Below, piece by piece: positions 32,606 to 40,542 of a stretch of DNA of 64,000 nucleotides. The stretch covers positions 1-64,000 of the forward strand of contig JAAFJN010000014.1 in assembly GCA_013298845.1 (NCBI GenBank), in the 5' to 3' direction. The notes under the pieces were generated by a model. That model was not told the origin of the DNA, did no database searches, and saw only the letters and a program-made list of their open reading frames with translations. Within the stretch, counting starts at the first letter, position 1. Each line of letters starts with the position of its first letter. The translations under genes and the position numbers were made by a program. This stretch comes from Chitinophagales bacterium (GTDB lineage Bacteria > Bacteroidota > Bacteroidia > Chitinophagales > Saprospiraceae).

Positions 32606-35281
32606 TACCCTAATTATTTCTTCTACCGTTGGCATTACCTCCGGCGGGATACGGAGCAGGAGGTTATCTTCCGTTCGCCCGGTCAGGATGCAGGTCGCGT
32701 AATACAGCAATTCGTAACGTGCGCGCAATGCCGGACCATGTAGAGGGCTTTCAAAAAGGGACAATACCAACTGTTGTTGCCCATGACGTAGCAATTCGTT
32801 GATAAATCCACTTAAATCCTCATCTTGGTTGTTTTTGATGACCCATTCCACTTTTTCCTGCACCTGGTCAAAAATGCCGTTCCAGATTTCAAAGATGACC
32901 AGCCACAAGGAACGGGCTGTATCTTGACTTCGTTCGAGGTATTCTTTTAAATATGCTAAGGCTTGTTGTTTTTGGGTATCGTTCTGGTAATAAAGCCACG
33001 CTAAGTTATTCATTGCTAACAAATGCCCTTTTTCAGTCGCCATTAAATAATATTTTTCTGAAAAATCTAAGTTGCTTTGAGATTGATACAGAATTGCTAA
33101 ATTATACATCGCTTCAACAAATCCTTTTTCGGCCGCCATTAAATAATATTTTTCTGAAAAATCTAAGTTGCCTTGATCTTTGTATAAATTTGCTAAATTA
33201 TACATTGATGTTACGTGATTTTCGTCAACTGCCATTTGATAATAAGTTTCAGCCAACTTGAACTCTTTTAAAAAAACATATAAATTTGCCAAATTATTCA
33301 TCCCCCTAAGGTTGCCTTTTTCAACCGCCATCAAATAATACTTTTCAGAGGCTTCAAAATTATTTTGCTCTCTATAGAAATTAGCCAAATTAAACTCTGC
33401 TTCAGCATACCTTTTTTCAACCGCCATTAAATAATATTTTTCTGACATTTTAAACATGTTTTTACTTTTATATAAACCAGCCAAATTACTTATTGCTGCA
33501 ACATGTCCATGCCCGATTGCCATTAGATAATACTTTTCCGATTGTTCAAACTTATTTTGATTCTTATACAAGTTGGCCAAATTATACATAGCATCAACAT
33601 GCCCCTTTTCAACTGCCATTAGATAGTATTTTTCAGAATACTCAAAATTATTTTTAATTTTATAAAACACACCTAAATTGTTTGTCGCACCAACTTCTCC
33701 TTTTTCAACCGCCAACAAATAATATTTTTCGGCTTTTTTAGTATCATTCATCTCCTCATAACAATATGCTTGCATTGAAAATTTAATCCCATCGGCTTCA
33801 TTTTCAATTTCATCAATGACTTCAATGGCTTTTTTAAACGCACCACTTTCCACTAATTTTTTTGCCTCCTCGTATATTTCGCTAAACTTTCGCGGCAACT
33901 CCTTGGCGTAGGCGGCTTCCGGTTCTAAGGCGACGGTGAGGTCAATCAATTCGTCGCGTTGTTTGATCGTGAGGTAACGCGACTGTGACAAACCTTTACT
34001 AAGCACCATTGCTTTGTCGAAAGACAATTGCTGGTCCTTGAGTTTTAAAAGGTGTTGATCGGCCACATCGCGGAGGTCGTTTTCGTCGTACCAGCCTTCG
34101 AGGAAAAGCGTGAGGTACTTGGCGCGGCGTTTTTGGCCGGGGTTTCCCTGCGTGACAATGAGCCACATGTTAAAGAATCGCTCCGACAAACGGTACAAAT
34201 GGTTCTTTTTGTCGGTGGGCACGATTTCTACGATCCCGAACCGCTCCAATTGTTTGAGATAAGAGGCAATGAGTTTACTTTCCATTCTGCATTTTTCCAC
34301 CAGCGTTTTGGTGGGTGCGGCCTCCCACACAAAAGCAATTTCCTGCACAATTTTGCGCTGCGGTGCCGTCAGGTTGTTCAGCCGTTCCTGGTACAAAGGC
34401 GTGGCATTATCCATCACTTTTTTCAGGTAATCAAAACCGTATAATTCCGAATCGTGCAATAATACCTGGATAAAATACTGCAAAGCGCGGGGCAAACCAT
34501 CGGTCAATATACGCAAAGCCTCTACCCTGCCCCGGTGGCGCAGCGCGTAGTTGTGCAATTGCGTGATCTCCATTTCGGCGGCCCAATGGTTGAGCAATTG
34601 GTGGATTTCGTCAAACGTTAAACCCGCGAGGCGATGACGACGAAAAAAATCGTAAAACGGCAGGTCGTACCGCCAAAAATGCTCGGTCATACGGGTACTT
34701 CCCCCGATGATTTGTATATCTTGGTAATTGATTAAGGTTTCACGAAGCAAGTTTCCGTCATCTCCAAAATTTTCGAGAATACGGTCGAGGTTATCCAACA
34801 GGAGTACCACGCGGCGGCCATCGGTTTGCAGAAGGCGGTGAATTTCGCCGTAGAGATAACGGGTGTACGCCTGATTATCGTCAAAATGGTCAAAATCGCG
34901 CAGTTCCAGCGTTATTCCCAACTGATCCTGTAACGCTTCCAAGACCTCGAACCACAAATCCGAAAGCCGATAAATGGCATTTTGTTCCTCGGCCAAATTA
35001 ATGGCAATGTACTTCGCCGATAAATCCGGTTGCTCGTCAATTTCGATCTGAATCCGGCGCAGCAGCGTGGATTTTCCGCTACCCCGCCGCCCCAAAATCA
35101 GTTCGTGTTGGGCCGGGTCCGTTTTTTGTTTGGCCCGCAAATCGGAAATCATCAGGTCAAACTCCGCCAAACGCACCAAAAAATTGCGTTTAATGGCCTC
35201 CGGGCTGCTGTTCGCATTTTGGTATAGGGTAAGTTGGTCAATAAACCAATTTGGGTTATTTTTAAAATCGGGCTGGTTCAT
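32588..35281 (-). CDS. P-loop ATPase with eight Sel1/TPR-like repeats (gene 2 of two-gene cassette)
   Basis: The protein has 897 residues. N-terminal AAA/STAND-like ATPase: Walker A GRRGSGKST (about 64-72), Walker B V-V-L-L-L-D-N-L-D-R, sensor-like I-I-G-G-S-T-R, then a winged-helix-like part (TLVEKCRMESKLIASYLKQLERFGIVEIV). Eight 32-residue repeats follow (encoded by 32966-33733) of the pattern S-E-K-Y-Y-L-M-A-x-E-K-G-x-x-x-A-x-x-N-L-A. A helical tail of about 130 residues ends the protein. No membrane segment or known effector domain is visible. The start overlaps the stop of the upstream ATPase gene by 4 bp (ATGA). The last five residues (VKSEE) and the stop lie inside a heptamer repeat. 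The layout recalls STAND NTPases of defence or signalling systems, but no function can be assigned. Confidence 0.82.
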   Translation of the reverse strand: MNQPDFKNNPNWFIDQLTLYQNANSSPEAIKRNFLVRLAEFDLMISDLRAKQKTDPAQHELILGRRGSGKSTLLRRIQIEIDEQPDLSAKYIAINLAEEQNAIYRLSDLWFEVLEALQDQLGITLELRDFDHFDDNQAYTRYLYGEIHRLLQTDGRRVVLLLDNLDRILENFGDDGNLLRETLINYQDIQIIGGSTRMTEHFWRYDLPFYDFFRRHRLAGLTFDEIHQLLNHWAAEMEITQLHNYALRHRGRVEALRILTDGLPRALQYFIQVLLHDSELYGFDYLKKVMDNATPLYQERLNNLTAPQRKIVQEIAFVWEAAPTKTLVEKCRMESKLIASYLKQLERFGIVEIVPTDKKNHLYRLSERFFNMWLIVTQGNPGQKRRAKYLTLFLEGWYDENDLRDVADQHLLKLKDQQLSFDKAMVLSKGLSQSRYLTIKQRDELIDLTVALEPEAAYAKELPRKFSEIYEEAKKLVESGAFKKAIEVIDEIENEADGIKFSMQAYCYEEMNDTKKAEKYYLLAVEKGEVGATNNLGVFYKIKNNFEYSEKYYLMAVEKGHVDAMYNLANLYKNQNKFEQSEKYYLMAIGHGHVAAISNLAGLYKSKNMFKMSEKYYLMAVEKRYAEAEFNLANFYREQNNFEASEKYYLMAVEKGNLRGMNNLANLYVFLKEFKLAETYYQMAVDENHVTSMYNLANLYKDQGNLDFSEKYYLMAAEKGFVEAMYNLAILYQSQSNLDFSEKYYLMATEKGHLLAMNNLAWLYYQNDTQKQQALAYLKEYLERSQDTARSLWLVIFEIWNGIFDQVQEKVEWVIKNNQDEDLSGFINELLRHGQQQLVLSLFESPLHGPALRARYELLYYATCILTGRTEDNLLLRIPPEVMPTVEEIIRVVKSEE
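32966..33733 (-). repeat. Eight tandem 96-bp coding repeats inside the ATPase gene
   Basis: Units of exactly 96 bp (32 codons) run from 33733 down to 32966, each starting with codons for [SA]-E-[KT]-Y-Y. The stretch is markedly richer in A and T (for example repeated AAATAATATTTTTCTGA) than the flanking parts of the same gene. Units are diverged but some, such as the last three, share long identical runs. Confidence 0.85.
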
Positions 35282-36468
35282 AGTTCAAAAAAGGGATTGT
35301 CGGCTTTCCAATAAGCGCGCAAAATGGGTGAAACAAAAGCAAAACCTTCGGCCTGTTCGGTAAGATAGCCATCGTGTTCGAGGCCGCGCACCAGTTCCAT
35401 GTAAGTACTTTGCAGATTATGTTTGACGGCAAAATTATACAATTGGGGTGGCGCAACGCGCCCGGTATGGGCGGTATAAACCAGCACATCGCGCAAATAA
35501 GCCTGCTCGACGGCGGAGAAATAATCGCACAAACGATTTTTCCATTCTCCAAAATGGTCACTACTTTTTACAATGCGAACAAAGGCCGCGTCTACATCTT
35601 CGGAAGATGGCGTTGGACTATTGGTACTTCGGGCAAAATGGTTGACCTCGTTCAACATTAAGTTAATAAAATAAGGAATAAAATGCCCCACCAAACCCAA
35701 AAGGTGTTCGGTTAACGCCGGGCTGTACTGCACCGTTGCGTCTTTGGTGGCCCACGCCACGTATTGTTGGGCGGAGGCATAGTCAAGGGCCTCAAAGGGC
35801 ACCTGATCAAAATCGTTAAGGTCGTTGATTCGGCCTTCAATTTGTTTAACTACGTGCTGAATCCCCACCGAACCGGCCAAAACCAGGCTCAGGTGCGCCC
35901 GCAGGTTGGGATTTTGGCGCAATTCACGCAAATGGTTAAGAATATTGGAAGCCTCTTCGCCGCGCCCCCGCTTGTGCAAGTGGCTAAGCACTTCGGGAAG
36001 TTCGTCCAACAACAATACGACCCGTACCTTTTTTTGGGCAATTCCAGCGAGCAAATCCTGGATACCTTGCGCAAAGTCAAAATTCTTTTGGTCCCCAAAC
36101 TTGACCCCATCCAAGTTAATTTCCTCAATTTTAATACCTTTTACCAGCGAACCAAGCCAGGTTTTCCCTTTTTCAAAACGATTCAGGCACTGCACCAATA
36201 AACTGTAAAAACGCTGGTAATACTCGGCTTCCGACTTAATGCCTTGAATATTTTGGAACACACAACGGGTATCCGGCAGGGGTTGATCCAACATGGCTTG
36301 CATGACTGAGGTTTTACCCACGCGACGAGGGGCCGCGAGTAAAACATGTCCTCCTTTTTGAATAGACTCCCAAATGGCTTCTACGATGTGAGGACGGGGG
36401 AAATAATAATCTCCGGTGGCGACGGGACCAACTACAATTTTGGGGTTACTCCAATGGGCTTTGTTCAT
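35278..36468 (-). CDS. P-loop ATPase (gene 1 of two-gene cassette)
   Basis: The protein has 396 residues. It has the AAA/archaeal-type ATPase layout: Walker A A-P-R-R-V-G-K-T-S (about 46-54), Walker B V-V-L-L-L-D-E-L-P-E, sensor 1 L-V-L-A-G-S-V-G, a lid region, and a C-terminal winged-helix-like segment (FAVKHNLQSTYMELVRGLEHDGYLTEQ). Related COG1672-type ATPases are found in stand-alone or defence contexts. The N-terminus Y-Y-F-P-R-P is typical of this group. It is translationally coupled with the repeat-containing ATPase. A full promoter overlaps a 15-bp dyad just upstream (36466-36547), suggesting tight regulation. Function unknown. Confidence 0.82.
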   Translation of the reverse strand: MNKAHWSNPKIVVGPVATGDYYFPRPHIVEAIWESIQKGGHVLLAAPRRVGKTSVMQAMLDQPLPDTRCVFQNIQGIKSEAEYYQRFYSLLVQCLNRFEKGKTWLGSLVKGIKIEEINLDGVKFGDQKNFDFAQGIQDLLAGIAQKKVRVVLLLDELPEVLSHLHKRGRGEEASNILNHLRELRQNPNLRAHLSLVLAGSVGIQHVVKQIEGRINDLNDFDQVPFEALDYASAQQYVAWATKDATVQYSPALTEHLLGLVGHFIPYFINLMLNEVNHFARSTNSPTPSSEDVDAAFVRIVKSSDHFGEWKNRLCDYFSAVEQAYLRDVLVYTAHTGRVAPPQLYNFAVKHNLQSTYMELVRGLEHDGYLTEQAEGFAFVSPILRAYWKADNPFFEL

Positions 36469-36547
36469 TTGACAATAAATTTGTGGTTAAAAATTTTTCG
36501 CCACAAATTTATTGTTAAAAATACTTAACAACAAAACTATTGTCAAA
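36466..36547 (-). promoter_or_regulatory. Promoter with overlapping operator-like dyads for the two-ATPase cassette
   Basis: Minus-strand promoter: TTTG at 36532-36535, 20-bp spacer, TAAATTTG at 36504-36511. The -7 element lies in the right arm of a perfect 15-bp inverted repeat (ACAATAAATTTGTGG 36472-36486; CCACAAATTTATTGT 36501-36515) whose left arm ends 4 bp before the start codon. A second dyad, TTTGACAATA (36468-36477) with TATTGTCAAA (36538-36547), encloses the first. So the ACAATA/TATTGT motif occurs three times. Confidence 0.6.
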
Positions 36548-36556
36548 AAAAATTTA

Positions 36557-36879
36557 GTGAAGAGTGAATAACGAAGAGTGAAAAGTGAAGAGTGAATAAC
36601 GAAGAGTGAAAAGTGAAGAGTGAATAACGAAGAGTGAAAAGTGAAGAGTGAATAACGAAGAGTGAAAAGTGAAGAGTGAATAACGAAGAGTGAAAAGTGA
36701 ATAACGAAGAGTGAAAAGTGAAGAGTGAAATGAAATTGCCCGTCGCAGCGCATTTTTAACTAAAAAATGAACACGCTACGACGGGCAATTTTCACTCTTC
36801 GTTATTCACTCTTCGTTATTCACTATTCACTATTCACTATTCACTATTCACTATTCACTATTCACTATTCACTATTCAC
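36557..36879. repeat. Palindrome with heptanucleotide-repeat arms, copy 2 (right flank of the ATPase cassette)
   Basis: Left arm: 25 consecutive 7-bp units (36557-36731), mostly in a 28-bp super-unit GTGAAGA-GTGAATA / ACGAAGA-GTGAAAA. Core: 53 bp (36736-36788) identical to copy 1 except one base (CCCGTCG for CCCATCG). Right arm: 13 units (36789-36879), the last eight being identical TATTCAC. It ends 4 bp before the stop codon of the anti-sigma-like gene. The spacer 36469-36883 holds only this and the ATPase promoter. Confidence 0.9.
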
Positions 36880-36883
36880 TCTG

Positions 36884-39010
36884 TTAAATCCCCAGCAAAT
36901 CAGCCCAACCACTGGGGCTTTGGACGGAATTGGTGACTTCTTTGAGCGAAATTTTGTACAAATTGGACTCCTTGCTCACAATACGGTCGTAATCAGCACC
37001 GGCAAGGTGGTATAAGCGGCCTTCGTTGTCGGTTACCACGAGTTCCATTTTGCGACCGGGCAACAACACCAGTTTATCCGCTGATTTCATGGTGAGGAAC
37101 ATTTTGGTGGCTTTGTCCAACATCCGCAATTGGGTGGCTTTTACGGCTTTACCGGTTTCGGCGGTGAAGGTAACCGCCGAATACATGGGCTGCCGGATAA
37201 ATTGGTAAATTTGGTCGCAATTGAATGCCCCAAAACCGGTAAGCGACAATACCGCCCCCAATTGTTTTCCTACGCTAAGGTCGGCGGCAATTTGGTCGGC
37301 CCGTTCGAGGCGCAACGTGCGGGCATTGTTCGACCAAGCCAAAATAGCGTCGCGGATGGCCGGGTTATTAGATGTCATACCATTCTGTTCCAATTTGAGG
37401 TAGCGGGAGCGCATAGACGGCAGATTTTTTTCAAAAAACCGGAGCCAATCTTTTTCCTCCAAACAAAACTCGGCTTCTTCCCGGAACATTTTGGAAGTTT
37501 CGGTAAAACGCCGCAAAACATTTAACTCCTTTAGCAAACCATTCAGCCGCTCTTCGCGCAATTCTTCGTAGCGATCAAACACTTTGCGGGCATCGAGGGC
37601 GGCATTGATCCCCGATTCATTGATGCGCACCAAACGGGCATTGAGTTGGATAAAACCATCTTTTTCGGTTCCCAACGTCATGAGGCAATTAGCAGGATCG
37701 GGGCCTTCCTGGCGCACCGTGCAACTTTTCCAGGAGTTGGTTCTACTGAATATCGCATTCACTGATTGAGGGCTGTAGGTGATCAAAGAATCGCCGGTGC
37801 GGATAAAATAACAGTCTTTAAAGGCATTTAACTCGGTAAATACGCCGTGCAAATCCTGCGGAAAAAAGCGCGTTCCCTCATCGTTGGCATAGACCAATTT
37901 CAAATCGCTACGGTCGAATGAAAAGGTATAATACTGGTCAACTGCGGTGGGGTTTTTGAGGTACCAGACGGGCAATTTGCGTTTGCCGGTGGTGAGGTCA
38001 ATTCCCGTTGCAATGGCTTCTTTCACCCATTCGATGCCCGTTTCGACGTTGGCAAAATTGGGAGACTGGGGAAGGCATTTTTCGGCATTGCCATCGGTAT
38101 TTTCGCGAATAACGGTGGCCTCGGTGCTCACGGGTGGCTGTCCGCCGAGCATTTCTGGGTTGCGCATATCGAACTGAACGTTGGATACATTCGTTGCAAA
38201 AGGCTGATTGGACACGTAATCCCAATTGTTTTCCTTTTCGTTGAGGTAAAACAAACTGGCGTTGCTCAAATTATCGGTAGCCGTAAAATTCACGGTGTAG
38301 GCTTGTCCGGGGGCCATAAATAATTCCTGGCCATTTTGGCTGACGCGTACATCGAACATGCCACCGGTGTTGAAAAAGAACGTCCCGCGTTCATCGGTGA
38401 AGTGCATAGGAATGTCGGCGGCCAACATATCGGGAATATCACGGTATTCGCGGAAAAACAGATCCACGGCACCGGTCACGGGTTGGCCATTGGCGTACAC
38501 CAACGAATTGGCGGGAATGGTCACCGCGTTGCCCGACTCGGGGTTTTGGAACAAAATACCGGTGCTGGCATCAAAACTGGCCGTGGCAACGGGTACATCG
38601 TTTTGGCGGTACCACTTGGGAAAACGGTTCACTTTTACCGTTCCGGGCACCTGAACCACTACGGGCATTTTACCACCGGTAACGGGAGCCAACGCAGTGG
38701 ATGCGCTGTCGGATGCAGATGCTTCGGTGAGCAAAGAAGTTTGTTCAGACTGGATGGGGGAAATTGGCGTTAGGGAATTGGCCACCTCCGAATGCTGGGG
38801 CAACAGCCGGGTTACGCCCCAGATACTGGCGGCGGCAATGGCAAGTACGGGCAGCGCAATTTTGCCGTAATAGCGCGTTTTTAGCCACATATTTGACCGT
38901 TTTTGGCGGGCTGCGATATTTGCCCATAAGTTTTCCTGAGCAGAATCGTCCAAACCTTCCAGATTTTCGCGGACGAACTTTTCAAAATCGCCGTTATTGA
39001 TATTTTCCAT
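36884..39010 (-). CDS. Membrane-anchored partner (putative anti-sigma factor) of the ECF sigma factor
   Basis: The protein has 708 residues from the ATG at 39010 (MENINNGDFEKFVREN). The open frame continues upstream into the sigma gene, but that start is unlikely. A 40-residue cytoplasmic part precedes one membrane segment (KIALPVLAIAAASIWGVTRLL, about 49-69). An extracytoplasmic part of about 640 residues follows, including beta-sandwich-like sequence (IPANSLVYANGQPVTGAVDLFFREYRD). The pairing sigma gene then membrane protein is the usual sigma/anti-sigma order, 68 bp apart. The short cytoplasmic part lacks a recognisable zinc anti-sigma or FecR motif, so the anti-sigma role is inferred from position and topology. 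Confidence 0.75.
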   Translation of the reverse strand: MENINNGDFEKFVRENLEGLDDSAQENLWANIAARQKRSNMWLKTRYYGKIALPVLAIAAASIWGVTRLLPQHSEVANSLTPISPIQSEQTSLLTEASASDSASTALAPVTGGKMPVVVQVPGTVKVNRFPKWYRQNDVPVATASFDASTGILFQNPESGNAVTIPANSLVYANGQPVTGAVDLFFREYRDIPDMLAADIPMHFTDERGTFFFNTGGMFDVRVSQNGQELFMAPGQAYTVNFTATDNLSNASLFYLNEKENNWDYVSNQPFATNVSNVQFDMRNPEMLGGQPPVSTEATVIRENTDGNAEKCLPQSPNFANVETGIEWVKEAIATGIDLTTGKRKLPVWYLKNPTAVDQYYTFSFDRSDLKLVYANDEGTRFFPQDLHGVFTELNAFKDCYFIRTGDSLITYSPQSVNAIFSRTNSWKSCTVRQEGPDPANCLMTLGTEKDGFIQLNARLVRINESGINAALDARKVFDRYEELREERLNGLLKELNVLRRFTETSKMFREEAEFCLEEKDWLRFFEKNLPSMRSRYLKLEQNGMTSNNPAIRDAILAWSNNARTLRLERADQIAADLSVGKQLGAVLSLTGFGAFNCDQIYQFIRQPMYSAVTFTAETGKAVKATQLRMLDKATKMFLTMKSADKLVLLPGRKMELVVTDNEGRLYHLAGADYDRIVSKESNLYKISLKEVTNSVQSPSGWADLLGI

Positions 39011-39078
39011 GTTGTTATTGCTTAATTGATGTGAGTTGGATGTGAAAAATGTTTCACAAAGGCATTGTTTTAAAAAAA

Positions 39079-39618
39079 TCAGGCCAATAAGAAGAGGCGG
39101 TTCACCATAGAACGCAACTGCAAACAAGCGCGGGAATACTGCGAACGAACGCTGCTTTCGGCAATACCGAGTTCCTGAGCGATTTCGGCGTAAGACCAGG
39201 CTTCGACGCAGTGCATGTTAAAAATGGTGCGATAACCCGTAGGCAATTGTTGTACGCATTGCAGGATGGCCTCTTTGTTGAGTTCGGCATCGGGCATTAC
39301 GAGGTTTTCTTCGGGAGGCAGGTCGTTGTAATCTTCGGCAAAGCGCAACGGATTTCGTTTGCGCAATTGTTGCAGGGCCGCCCGAACGGTAACACGGTGC
39401 ATCCAACCATCGAAGGAGCCTTGTTCGGAGTACTGATTAATATCGCGGAAAATGGCCAAAAAAGCCTCCTGAAGCATATCCTGGGCTTCGGGTCGGTCGC
39501 GGGCATACCGCAAACAGACGGAAAAAAGACGCGCCTGGTAGCGATCGAACAACTGGCGCTGCGCCGCCATTCGGCCTTTCCGGCAATCGGAGATGATTTG
39601 TTTGATTTGAGTGTCCAT
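39079..39618 (-). CDS. ECF-type RNA polymerase sigma factor
   Basis: The protein has 179 residues. Sigma region 2 is present (LFDRYQARLFSVCLRYARDRPEAQDMLQEAFLAIFRDI; region 2.2 D-x-x-Q-E-A-F) and region 4 (LPTGYRTIFNMHCVEAWSYAEIAQELGIAESSVRSQYSRA). It follows the ordinary ECF plan without extra domains. ATGs at 39621 and 39618 are both possible. A TACTTTTG element ends only a few bases upstream, which would give a leaderless or nearly leaderless message. It is followed by its presumed membrane partner. The regulon is unknown. Confidence 0.9.
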   Translation of the reverse strand: MDTQIKQIISDCRKGRMAAQRQLFDRYQARLFSVCLRYARDRPEAQDMLQEAFLAIFRDINQYSEQGSFDGWMHRVTVRAALQQLRKRNPLRFAEDYNDLPPEENLVMPDAELNKEAILQCVQQLPTGYRTIFNMHCVEAWSYAEIAQELGIAESSVRSQYSRACLQLRSMVNRLFLLA

Positions 39619-39623
39619 CATGA

Positions 39624-39631
39624 CAAAAGTA
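39624..39631 (-). promoter_or_regulatory. -7 promoter-like element TACTTTTG at the sigma-factor start
   Basis: A minus-strand match to TAnnTTTG immediately before the ATG pair at 39618/39621. No TTTG at the expected distance. Either the transcript is leaderless or the match is fortuitous. Confidence 0.3.
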
Positions 39632-39905
39632 CACACCGTTTTGTGCGAGGCCCCGTATTTATTTCGGCGTGTACAGTATTGGTGCGCAAATGGTGGCAGT
39701 TTGTTGCATTGGTTTTTTATTTTTTTAAAAAACCGAAGCGAGCACGTTTTTATTTTTTTACAAAAGTGAGCAAAATCGAAAATTTCGTGTTTATTTATGA
39801 AATATTATTTTCACTTTTGCACTCTTGGAGATCATTGGAATGTGCATGAAACAGGTATACACCAATTATCTTTAAGACACACCTGAAACGAGTTTATTAT
39901 CATTT

Positions 39906-40403
39906 ATGCGTCATTTATACTTAATCCGGCACGCAAAATCCAGTTGGGATAACCCATTGTTGCGTGATTTTGAGCGAACGTTGAATAGCCGAGGCGTCGA
40001 AACGGCCCCAAAAATGGCCCAATTACTTTGGAAAGAAGGAATAAAACCAGATTTGATTGTCACCAGCCCCGCCCGCCGAGCGATGGATACAGCGCGATTT
40101 TTCGGGGTGCAATTTGGCCTGATAGATGACCATTTTATTTTGGAAAAAAATATTTATGAAGCATCGCCCACCACCATCTTGAGAATCATCAGCCAATTAC
40201 CGGAAAGCGCCAAAACCGTACTTTTGTTTGGGCACAACCCCACATTTACGGAGGTCGCGAACCTGTTTGCTGGCCACGATTTAATCGAAAATATACCTAC
40301 CTGCGGCGTTGTTTGTTTAAAAAGCACCGCGCAACAATGGAATGAACTGCACGAAGGAAATACCGTTATTGAAAAAAAATGGTTCCCTAAGTTGGTTTTA
40401 TAA
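39906..40403 (+). CDS. SixA-like phosphohistidine phosphatase (histidine phosphatase family)
   Basis: The protein has 165 residues. The N-terminal R-H-A-K-S-S-W (8-14) contains the phospho-accepting histidine and its arginine. S-P-A-R-R-A-M-D-T-A supplies the second arginine, and F-G-H-N-P-T the second catalytic histidine. Size and motifs match SixA, which removes phosphate from phosphohistidine in phosphorelay or PTS proteins. The target here is unknown. It is followed by a 60-bp palindromic element. Confidence 0.9.
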   Translation: MRHLYLIRHAKSSWDNPLLRDFERTLNSRGVETAPKMAQLLWKEGIKPDLIVTSPARRAMDTARFFGVQFGLIDDHFILEKNIYEASPTTILRIISQLPESAKTVLLFGHNPTFTEVANLFAGHDLIENIPTCGVVCLKSTAQQWNELHEGNTVIEKKWFPKLVL

Positions 40404-40430
40404 AATGCCTTAAACCAAAATGCAACTTTA

Positions 40431-40490
40431 GAAACTGTTTTAAAACCCCTCACCGGTCTGCAAGCCTCGGCAGGATTTTAAAACAGTTTC
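40431..40490. repeat. 60-bp palindromic element with 15-bp terminal inverted repeats (mini-MITE or terminator)
   Basis: GAAACTGTTTTAAAA (40431-40445) and TTTTAAAACAGTTTC (40476-40490) are perfect inverted repeats. The 30-bp centre contains a second hairpin, CTGC...GCAG. The element is flanked on both sides by TTA, as expected for a 3-bp target duplication. It could also act as a terminator for the phosphatase gene. Confidence 0.55.
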
Positions 40491-40542
40491 TTAGTTTTTA
40501 ATCCCAACCTTACGTATTTATTCAAACTACTACTACTTGACT

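Noticed and set aside
32966-33733. CRISPR-like or satellite DNA with 96-bp period
   Set aside because: The period is a multiple of three, and the reading frame through it encodes a consistent Sel1/TPR-like motif, so it is a protein repeat.
36487-36753. Frame with repeated FTLHFSLFVIH-type sequence
   Set aside because: It is the translation of the heptamer array, not a protein.
36557-36879. CRISPR array
   Set aside because: The units are 7 bp, contiguous and without spacers; no cas genes are present.
40476-40490. Simple rho-independent terminator for the phosphatase gene
   Set aside because: The 30-nt loop, perfect AT-rich ends and TTA flanks fit a small inserted palindrome at least as well, so it was listed as a repeat.
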